Of a DNA stretch of 23,234 bases, positions 16,195 to 21,388 are shown in pieces (position 1 is the stretch's first letter; each line of letters starts with the position of its first letter). The translations under genes were made by a program, and so were the position numbers. The notes beneath the pieces were generated by a model. That model searched no databases. It was not told the origin of the DNA and saw nothing but the letters and a program-made list of their open reading frames with translations. This stretch comes from Spirochaetia bacterium (lineage in GTDB: Bacteria; Spirochaetota; Spirochaetia; Treponematales; Breznakiellaceae), in NCBI GenBank assembly GCA_025997795.1, contig BNVB01000036.1, positions 1-23,234 on the forward strand, read 5' to 3'.

Positions 16195-17611
16195 CAGCTT
16201 CCCCCATTAATACCACATCGCTTAACTGTTCCAGCGCACAGCCCCGGGATCCCTTTAACAAGACAAGGTCCCCCGCTTGTACTTCCCTTTTCGCCGCAGC
16301 GGAAAGTGCTTCCATTTTTTCCGTATAAAAAAAGAAAAAAGCTTTTTTTTCTTTTTTTTGTTTTGCTTCCAGAACCGGGACGGCGGCCTTCATTTCTTTT
16401 CCGTAAAGAAAAACACCATCGGCCTTTGATTCCGCAAGGAGGCCGCCTATTTTTTTATGCGCCGCTTCTTCGTGAAGCCCCAGTTCCAGCATGGACCCCA
16501 GAACATAAAGCCGCCGGCCGGGCCATTCCAGGGTGTCGCAAAAAGCTATGGCCTCCGCCGCCGAATCGGGGTTGCTGTTGTAACAATCCCGGATAACCGT
16601 GGTTTTTCCCAGGAGTATTTCTCCCCGGCCAAAAAGTCCCTTTACCGAAGAAAGGCCTTCCCGGATGGAAGCATCGCTTATTCCCGCTTCTCTTGCCAGC
16701 ACCGCCGCGGCCAGTGCGTTTTTGGCATTGTGTTTTCCCGGAAGGCAAAAACCGGCGGAGATCCCCTCCCAGGTAATCTCCGTCCCCGCCAGTCCCCGGT
16801 CCTGTAAACCCTTTAGTTTCCCTTCTGCCTCAAGTTTTTTTTGACTATAAAAAACAACCCTGCCCTGAATATCCCGGGCCAGATAATCCCTAAAGGGATC
16901 ATCATCGGGAATAAGGGCGGTTTCGCTTCCGGTAAAACATGAAAAAATTTGTTTCTTTTCTTTGGCAATTGCTTCCATTGATCCAAGAATGCCGATGTGG
17001 GCAGGACCAACATTGGTTACCAGGGCTATCTGCGGTTTAAGCACCGCCGCCAGTTCGGCAATTTCGCCCTGCCGGTTCATACCCGCTTCAAAAACTCCCA
17101 CTTCGTGATCCTGCCTAACGCCAAAGGCCGCCAGGGGCAGTCCCGTTTCGGAGTTAAGGTTTCCCGGATTCATCACTACGTTTTTTTCCCTGCCAATCAT
17201 GGCGGCGGCAATTTCCTTGGTGGTGGTCTTGCCCGACGATCCGGTAATCCCTATCCGTAAAAGCCGGGGGAAACGATCCAGGTAGGCCCCGGCAAGGTCT
17301 TGGAGGCCCTTAAGGGTATCTTCCACCACCAAAAGCGCCCCGCCCGCTTCCGCAGCGGCGGCAGGATCAAAACCCGCCGCTTCCAAACCCGCTTTGGTAA
17401 CCATGGCTCCGGCGGCCCCGGATGCAAAGGCTTCCTTTAGGAAACGGTGGCCGTCTGACTGTAATCCCCGGAGGGCGATAAAGAGGGAACCGGCGGCGGC
17501 CTTGCGTGAATCAATGGCCACCGAGCTAAACCCCCCTTCCGCATTTTGGGGAAAGAGTAGCCCCCCCAAAACTTCGGCGGCGCCGCGGAAATCCATCAGG
17601 TACTTATTCAT
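16184..17611 (-). CDS. murF: UDP-N-acetylmuramoyl-tripeptide--D-alanyl-D-alanine ligase MurF
   Basis: MurF adds D-Ala-D-Ala to the UDP-MurNAc tripeptide in the cytoplasm. From the ATG at 17611 the product has 475 residues with the three Mur-ligase domains. Visible are VAIDSRKAAAGSLFIALRG (N-terminal uridine-binding domain), the P-loop GITGSSGKTTTKE (about 121-133), MNPGNLNSETGLPLA, FEAGMNRQGEIAELA, GKHNAKNALAAAVLA and DCYNSNPDSAAEAI. The start was chosen for its GGAG ribosome site 6 bases upstream; it overlaps the ftsL-like stop by 8 bases. The longer reading from 17728 lies inside ftsL. Near the C-terminus an A8-G-A8 tract encodes a KQKKEKKAFFFFY stretch that is unusual for the family. Confidence 0.96.
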   Translation of the reverse strand: MNKYLMDFRGAAEVLGGLLFPQNAEGGFSSVAIDSRKAAAGSLFIALRGLQSDGHRFLKEAFASGAAGAMVTKAGLEAAGFDPAAAAEAGGALLVVEDTLKGLQDLAGAYLDRFPRLLRIGITGSSGKTTTKEIAAAMIGREKNVVMNPGNLNSETGLPLAAFGVRQDHEVGVFEAGMNRQGEIAELAAVLKPQIALVTNVGPAHIGILGSMEAIAKEKKQIFSCFTGSETALIPDDDPFRDYLARDIQGRVVFYSQKKLEAEGKLKGLQDRGLAGTEITWEGISAGFCLPGKHNAKNALAAAVLAREAGISDASIREGLSSVKGLFGRGEILLGKTTVIRDCYNSNPDSAAEAIAFCDTLEWPGRRLYVLGSMLELGLHEEAAHKKIGGLLAESKADGVFLYGKEMKAAVPVLEAKQKKEKKAFFFFYTEKMEALSAAAKREVQAGDLVLLKGSRGCALEQLSDVVLMGEADVS

Positions 17612-17894
17612 CCGCGACTCCGGCGGTATCAATAGAAATTTGCAGTACCTCTTCGGGCTGCTTTTTTTCCAGGAGCAGTTCGTCCCGGGCAATATGTTCA
17701 ATCCTGTCGGGGGAAGAAAGAAAGGCAATACCGGCTATAAGCCGCTTGTTATTTTCCACCCATTCTTCCTGGGTTTTTTCCAGTTTTTTTAGTTCCCGCT
17801 CCAGATCGCCATAACGGGCAGACTGCCAGGCAGCCAGGCCCAAAAAAAACGGGACACTAAGCACAATAAGATACAAAAAGAAACGCCGAATCAT
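17604..17894 (-). CDS. ftsL: FtsL-like single-pass division protein
   Basis: The 96-residue product has a short basic N-terminus (MIRR), one membrane helix (about residues 5-24), then a coiled-coil-like charged stretch (DLERELKKLEKTQEEWVENN) and a segment RIEHIARDELLL. The RIExiARxxLgL pattern is shared by FtsL and FtsB/DivIC, which form the FtsQLB complex that activates septal wall synthesis. Position between rsmH and murF is where ftsL sits in the division cluster, so I call it FtsL-like from architecture and place rather than from strong sequence identity. Its ATG overlaps the rsmH stop by four bases (ATGA), and a GGAG lies 7 bases upstream. Confidence 0.8.
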   Translation of the reverse strand: MIRRFFLYLIVLSVPFFLGLAAWQSARYGDLERELKKLEKTQEEWVENNKRLIAGIAFLSSPDRIEHIARDELLLEKKQPEEVLQISIDTAGVADE

Positions 17895-18835
17895 GGTTCT
17901 ACTCCGGTATCATGAATTTTTTCTACTACCCGGAGTTTTGCGCTTCGGGAGGGGGGATTATTCCGGCATTCTTCTCTTCCCGCGGCCACCGGCTTACGGG
18001 TAAGAATGGTTACACGGTACCCTCCATTTTTACATATCGGCGCATCCGGGGAAGCAAACCGGCTTTTTTCTCTAAAAAAGTGTTTTACCGTCCGGTCCTC
18101 TCCGGAATGGAAGCTGATTACCCCCAAACGGCCCCCGGTTTTAAGTTTTTGGAGGGCCCCCTCCAGAAGGGCCGGAAGATTATCGGCCTCGTTATTTATT
18201 GCCATGCGAATGCTTTGAAATGTTTTGGTTGCCGGATGAATGGGAAAATGGCGGTATTTGGCGGGTACAGCGCCGGCCACAATATGGGCCAGGGCGGCGG
18301 TGGTGGTAATGGGGCTCCGCTTACGGACGGCGCAAATGGCCCCGGCGATACGCCGGGAGTACCGTTCCCCCGCATTAGTATAGAACAAATCCGCCATATC
18401 TTTTTCCGAAAGGGAAGCAAGCAAATCCGCCGCCGTTTTTCCCCGGGATGTATCAAGGCGCATATCAAGGTATTCGTCTTTTAAAAAACTAAAACCCCTG
18501 CCGGAAGTCTCGTAATGGAAAAGGCTGATTCCCAAATCAAACAGGATCGTGTCAGGCGCTTCAAGTTCCGGGGGATAATCGGAAAAAAATTCCTGGGACC
18601 AGCGTTTATAAAAACGAACCCGTCCGGTAAATTCCGCAAGCCGTTCCCTGGCCCGCTTCTGGATTTCCTCATCGGCATCCACCCCCGCTATGGAAAGGCC
18701 GGGAAAACGGCGCAAAAAAGCATCGCTGTGCCCTCCCTCTCCCAGGGTAGCGTCTACCATGAGTTCTCCCTCTTTTCTGGGAGCAAGGTAATAAAGTGTC
18801 TCTTCCAGTAGTACCGGAGTATGGACAGCCTCCAT
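17891..18835 (-). CDS. rsmH: 16S rRNA (cytosine1402-N4)-methyltransferase RsmH
   Basis: RsmH (MraW) methylates N4 of C1402 in 16S rRNA using S-adenosylmethionine. From the ATG at 18835 it has 314 residues: MEAVHTPVLLEETLYYLAP is the family N-terminus, DATLGEGGHS (about 28-37) is the SAM loop, and TILFDLGISLFHYE, RGFSFLKDEYLDMRLD and VISFHSGEDRTVKHFFRE are conserved RsmH blocks. Family DLGVSS reads DLGISL here, a mild change. A GGGAGGG ribosome site lies just before this ATG; the 33 extra codons available upstream (to 18934) overlap mraZ and are not family-like. It lies 46 bases after mraZ and is coupled to ftsL by an ATGA overlap. Confidence 0.96.
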   Translation of the reverse strand: MEAVHTPVLLEETLYYLAPRKEGELMVDATLGEGGHSDAFLRRFPGLSIAGVDADEEIQKRARERLAEFTGRVRFYKRWSQEFFSDYPPELEAPDTILFDLGISLFHYETSGRGFSFLKDEYLDMRLDTSRGKTAADLLASLSEKDMADLFYTNAGERYSRRIAGAICAVRKRSPITTTAALAHIVAGAVPAKYRHFPIHPATKTFQSIRMAINNEADNLPALLEGALQKLKTGGRLGVISFHSGEDRTVKHFFREKSRFASPDAPICKNGGYRVTILTRKPVAAGREECRNNPPSRSAKLRVVEKIHDTGVEP

Positions 18836-18881
18836 ACTTCCCTCCCTTGGTACGCTTTTCAATCCTCTTTGAAAAGTTTTT

Positions 18882-19331
18882 TTAATCCAGATTAAGGTGC
18901 CCCATCTCTTCAAGGACATCCTCAAACTGTTCATCTATCTTCTGTTCATATTCCGCATAACGTTCCGCATCCCATATTTCTATGCGGACCCCGTCGCTGG
19001 TAACCACACAATCCTTGCTAAGACCCGCAAAATCCCGGAGCTTCTGGGGCACCGCGATACGGCCGGTCTTGTCTACTTCAACCTCGTAGGTGGAAAAAAG
19101 AAGCCGGTGGCGGACCATGTCTGCCTTTCGAAGCGAAAGTGATACGGCGCTTTTAAAGGGGGAAGCAACTTTTTCCCAGTTCTGGGGAGTTACCGCCCAG
19201 ATACATTGCTCTATCATGCCCCTGGTTAACACCAGTACATTTTCCGGTATTCCTTCTCTAAAACGGGCAGGGATACTTACTCTGCCTTTATCGTCCAGGG
19301 TTACCGGATATTCGCCGCTCAAAAGAGCCAT
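18882..19331 (-). CDS. mraZ: Transcriptional regulator MraZ
   Basis: MraZ is the AbrB-fold regulator that heads the division/cell-wall cluster and, in the bacteria studied, binds direct repeats in its own promoter. The 149-residue protein has two tandem AbrB/SpoVT half-sites: MALLSGEYPVTLDDKGRVSI with PARFRE, and later VEVDKTGRIAVPQKLRDFAG with the matching (D/K)xxGRhxhPxxLR pattern. Length matches the family. It is the first gene of the minus-strand block. Upstream are a promoter and 10-bp-phased TGGRA boxes, the last of which overlaps its ribosome site, suggesting autoregulation at both transcription and translation start. Confidence 0.96.
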   Translation of the reverse strand: MALLSGEYPVTLDDKGRVSIPARFREGIPENVLVLTRGMIEQCIWAVTPQNWEKVASPFKSAVSLSLRKADMVRHRLLFSTYEVEVDKTGRIAVPQKLRDFAGLSKDCVVTSDGVRIEIWDAERYAEYEQKIDEQFEDVLEEMGHLNLD

Positions 19332-19340
19332 ACTTTTTCA

Positions 19341-19385
19341 TCCTACTTTTTCCCACTTTATGGGATTTTTTTCCATCTCTTCCCA
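19341..19385 (-). promoter_or_regulatory. MraZ-type operator: phased TGGRA boxes
   Basis: On the minus strand, pentamers TGGGA (from 19385 down to 19381), TGGAA (19371-19375), TGGGA (19351-19355) and TAGGA (19341-19345) fall exactly on a 10-base grid. At the one grid position in between (19361-19365) the same TGGGA is found on the plus strand. E. coli MraZ binds TGGGN repeats separated by five bases, which is the same period. The boxes lie between the predicted transcription start and the mraZ ATG, and the last one forms the AGGA of the ribosome site. Confidence 0.7.
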
Positions 19386-19413
19386 TTATCAAGGGCTTTT
19401 TAGGACGGGTCAA
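19385..19413 (-). promoter_or_regulatory. Promoter of the mraZ division/wall operon
   Basis: The minus strand shows TTGACC (19408-19413), a 17-base spacer and GATAAT (19385-19390), close to the sigma-70 type consensus TTGACA-17-TATAAT. The predicted start, about 7 bases beyond, gives a leader of roughly 45 bases before the mraZ ATG. No comparably strong terminator is seen in the 19 kb downstream, so this may drive much of the block, probably with internal promoters. Confidence 0.65.
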
Positions 19414-19452
19414 GGGATTTTCAAGAAAAAGTATTATAAATAGTAAAATTTT

Positions 19453-19480
19453 TTGGTATTATTCTTAACACTCGTATAGT
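19453..19480 (+). promoter_or_regulatory. Candidate promoter for the plus-strand pair at 19544-20510
   Basis: TTGGTA (19453-19458), a 16-base spacer and TATAGT (19475-19480) precede the divergent gene pair by about 60 bases. The -35 box matches only four of six consensus positions, so this is a weak call. The 206-base gap 19332-19543 otherwise holds the divergent mraZ promoter and operator. Confidence 0.35.
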
Positions 19481-19543
19481 AAATTGGGGTTTTAAGGCCG
19501 TCTTGCCCGAATTTGGTCTTTTTGCTATGGTTTACAGGTGTTT

Positions 19544-19810
19544 ATGGAAGAATTTTACATTGTTTTTCCCGAGGGTGATACCCAGGAAGTACCGGCACGG
19601 CTGCCCTTTAACACCCTGGTGGACATGAACGGTAATGTCCTTTCCCTGCCCATCCCCACAAACAAAATGATTGTATTCCGGGTAGCCCGGATAAAAACCA
19701 ACGAAACCAAGGGATTAAGCGAAACCCTGCACTTCCTGGAATTGATGAGCGCCGAGGAACTCCTGGCCTATACCAAAGAAGGAAGGACCGTTCTGGATGA
19801 CCGGTTCTAA
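19544..19810 (+). CDS. Hypothetical protein, 88 residues
   Basis: I do not recognise this family. The product begins MEEFYIVFPEGDTQEVPARL and looks like a small soluble domain rich in beta strands (alternating hydrophobic pattern VLSLPIPTNKMIVFRVARIK), ending in a helix (SETLHFLELMSAEELLAYTK) and a charged tail. There is no signal peptide, membrane helix or cysteine. The ATG at 19544 has an AGGTG just upstream; a GTG two codons earlier (19538) is an alternative start. The stop overlaps the next gene by 14 bases, so the two are probably translated together. It diverges from mraZ across a shared promoter region, which may place it under related control. Confidence 0.75.
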   Translation: MEEFYIVFPEGDTQEVPARLPFNTLVDMNGNVLSLPIPTNKMIVFRVARIKTNETKGLSETLHFLELMSAEELLAYTKEGRTVLDDRF

Positions 19811-20510
19811 ACAAGGCAGGACTAAAACCAGGACTCCCCGTTCCCCCACAATTGGGACCGAAAACGAAAGCAGCCTCCACCGGGCGCTCAAGTTCCAGTA
19901 TGCCGCACCGGGAACCACCGAAACCGCCCGTGCAGGTTATATCTGCGATGCCCTGGGCCCTAAAGGCGAAGCCATAGAAATACAAACCGGCAGTTTCGGC
20001 GTCCTTAAAACAAAAATCCCCGCCCTGGCAAAAGCGGGCAAAGTCCGGCTTATCTACCCGGTAATTGTCAATAAAACCATCGAACTCTACGACACCAAAG
20101 GAACGCTGCTTTCCTGCCGGAAAAGCCCCCGGAAAGGGACCATCTGGGACATTTTTCGTGAACTTATCTATGCTCCAGTATTGGTAAAACTGCCCCGCTT
20201 AACCATAGAAATTGTCCTTGTTGATGCCATTGAACGGCGGCTGGACGACGGCAAAGGTTCCTGGCGGCGGAAGGGGATCAGCATAGAAGACCGTATCCTT
20301 ACAGCCTGCCGGGAGAGGATCGTTTTAAAAAAGAACGTCGACTGGCAGAAATTTTTACCGCTTATAGGGGAATTTACTTCAAAAACCCTGGCGGCGGCGG
20401 CCCATATCAGGCCCGATCTGGCCCGGAAAACCCTCTATGTGCTGGAGAAAGCGGGCTTTGTGAAAAAACTAAAAAAACAGGGGAGAAGCTGGCTGTACCG
20501 GAGGCTGTGA
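19797..20510 (+). CDS. Putative PD-(D/E)XK-type nuclease with C-terminal winged helix
   Basis: The 237-residue protein has no name I can assign with certainty. After a basic N-terminus comes a helix with Glu24 (NESSLHRALKFQY), a strand pair with Asp51 (GYICDALG), and a strand with Glu61-x-Gln63 (AIEIQTGSF). A helix (VLKTKIPALAKAGK) and a strand (VRLIYPVIV) follow. That order fits the helix-strand-strand-strand-helix-strand core of PD-(D/E)XK nucleases, here with Gln replacing the usual Lys. The C-terminal about 45 residues (KTLAAAAHIRPDLARKTLYV to SWLYRRL) look like a winged helix. Nuclease activity is inferred from pattern only. The start overlaps the upstream gene by 14 bases and has AGGAAGGA 9-10 bases before it. 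It converges on higA, with 38 bases between stops. Confidence 0.6.
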   Translation: MTGSKQGRTKTRTPRSPTIGTENESSLHRALKFQYAAPGTTETARAGYICDALGPKGEAIEIQTGSFGVLKTKIPALAKAGKVRLIYPVIVNKTIELYDTKGTLLSCRKSPRKGTIWDIFRELIYAPVLVKLPRLTIEIVLVDAIERRLDDGKGSWRRKGISIEDRILTACRERIVLKKNVDWQKFLPLIGEFTSKTLAAAAHIRPDLARKTLYVLEKAGFVKKLKKQGRSWLYRRL

Positions 20511-20548
20511 GTTTTTTTACATATAGGTGTTATGACAAAAATTAATCC

Positions 20549-20854
20549 CTATACTTTTAATAGGATTTCTCTTTTAGTCTTTTTATCTTTGGGGAATGCA
20601 GTAATTTCTAGACCCATTCCAAGGCTTCCAAGGTAATCAATAAGAGTTGAAATCTTAATATCCTTCCTGTGCTCTAATTTAGATATGGCTGTCTGAGTAA
20701 AACTGGACACATCGGATTGTTTAATGCCGTATTTTCCCCGCAGGGCTTTAAGCTTAATATTAAGGCTTTCTTGCTCATAGAGCTTGCGCGCTTTGGCCAA
20801 AATTTCCGGTTTTGTTTTTGCGTCTAGTTCACTTAATGGGTGAAAGTTTTCCAT
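20549..20854 (-). CDS. higA: HigA-type antitoxin, XRE-family HTH
   Basis: The 101-residue protein is predicted to neutralise the toxin encoded just upstream and to repress the shared promoter. An XRE-type helix-turn-helix lies at about residues 32-75: NIKLKALRGKYGIKQSDVSS followed by the recognition part FTQTAISKLEHRKDIKISTL. The C-terminal tail (GMGLEITAFPKDKKTKREIL) is the form common in HigA partners of Gp49-like toxins. One base separates the toxin stop from this ATG, so the pair is coupled. The DNA is visibly richer in A and T than the division genes, suggesting acquisition by transfer. Bases 20748-20821 of this gene reappear, inverted, at the right end of the window. Confidence 0.85.
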   Translation of the reverse strand: MENFHPLSELDAKTKPEILAKARKLYEQESLNIKLKALRGKYGIKQSDVSSFTQTAISKLEHRKDIKISTLIDYLGSLGMGLEITAFPKDKKTKREILLKV

Positions 20855-20855
20855 G

Positions 20856-21215
20856 TTATTTTTCCTTCCCTTTCAAATAAGTAATGTATATCTGTTCAGC
20901 CTGGCTTATCAGATTCCTATAGAACTTTTTTTGGTTCTTGCCTTTTTTGTCTCCGCCGATAAGTAACAACCCCTTTCGTTCGGAATCAAAAATATAAGCT
21001 ACCCGGAATACATTTGCATCGGTTTTTGCTCTCAACTCCTTAAGATTAGCAAGTTTTTTGCTTCCCTTTAGGGTATCAGCATATGGCCGACCTAAATGAG
21101 GGCCATATTCTTCAAGAAGGTAAACTTTTGAACGGATAACGGCTTTATCCTCATCAGTCTGTTCTAGAAACCATGCGTCATATTGCTTGCTGGTGATAAT
21201 TTCCCAAGCATCCAT
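20856..21215 (-). CDS. higB: HigB-type toxin, RelE superfamily (phage Gp49-like)
   Basis: The 119-residue product resembles the phage-derived Gp49-like/HigB branch of the RelE fold, ribosome-dependent mRNA endonucleases that stop translation. Features are AWFLEQTDEDKAVIRSKVYL (first helices), LLEEYGPHLGRPYADTLKGS with KKLANLKELRAKTDANVFRV, and the strand pair AYIFDSERKGLLLIGGDKKG, the pattern in which L.ELR......(F/Y)R..Y.......(L/I)L...F.KK is typical. Basic residues usually needed for RNA contact (Arg in KELRAK and FRVAY, Lys in DKKGKNQKK) are present, so the toxin looks intact. Toxin-before-antitoxin order is the higBA arrangement. A near-consensus promoter ends only 6 bases before the ATG, with almost no room for a ribosome site. 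Confidence 0.85.
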   Translation of the reverse strand: MDAWEIITSKQYDAWFLEQTDEDKAVIRSKVYLLEEYGPHLGRPYADTLKGSKKLANLKELRAKTDANVFRVAYIFDSERKGLLLIGGDKKGKNQKKFYRNLISQAEQIYITYLKGKEK

Positions 21216-21221
21216 CTTTTA

Positions 21222-21250
21222 AGTATATGCAGTATAGTTCATGTTGTCAA
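21222..21250 (-). promoter_or_regulatory. Promoter/operator of the higBA pair
   Basis: On the minus strand a perfect TTGACA (21245-21250) is followed by a 17-base spacer and TATACT (21222-21227). The sequence CTATAC-TGCA-TATACT across the -10 region holds a repeated TATAC around a TGCA palindrome, a possible HigA operator. Only six bases (TAAAAG) separate the -10 box from the toxin ATG, so the predicted transcript starts at or within a base or two of the start codon. Confidence 0.75.
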
Positions 21251-21316
21251 CACGGCGCATTGCACCTAACGCTCTGACAAAAAAACGCACAATAGCCGCA
21301 AGGTGGAAAAGTGGTT

Positions 21317-21374
21317 AAAAAACGGGGGCTGTATCTCCGTTACGGCTTAACGCCTACACTCCGTACAGCCCCCG
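21317..21374 (-). terminator. Rho-independent terminator after the SUMF1 lipoprotein gene
   Basis: An 11-base perfect stem (CGGGGGCTGTA at 21323-21333 pairing with 21364-21374) is followed on the minus strand by six T residues (21317-21322). The 30-base loop can form a smaller GGC/GCC hairpin. It lies 15 bases after the stop codon. Because it follows a putative DGR variable repeat, it could also be the hairpin that helps target-site recognition in known DGRs. Confidence 0.75.
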
Positions 21375-21388
21375 AAATCTTGCGGAAC

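Noticed and set aside
17612..17728. Upstream extension of murF
   Set aside because: It lies within the ftsL-like gene and has no MurF similarity; ATG 17611 with GGAG fits the family N-terminus.
20522..20560. Weak inverted repeat TATAGG/CCTATA between the convergent stops at 20510 and 20549
   Set aside because: The stem is six AT-rich pairs with a long loop and no adjacent T-run tied to a strong stem, so I do not call a terminator.
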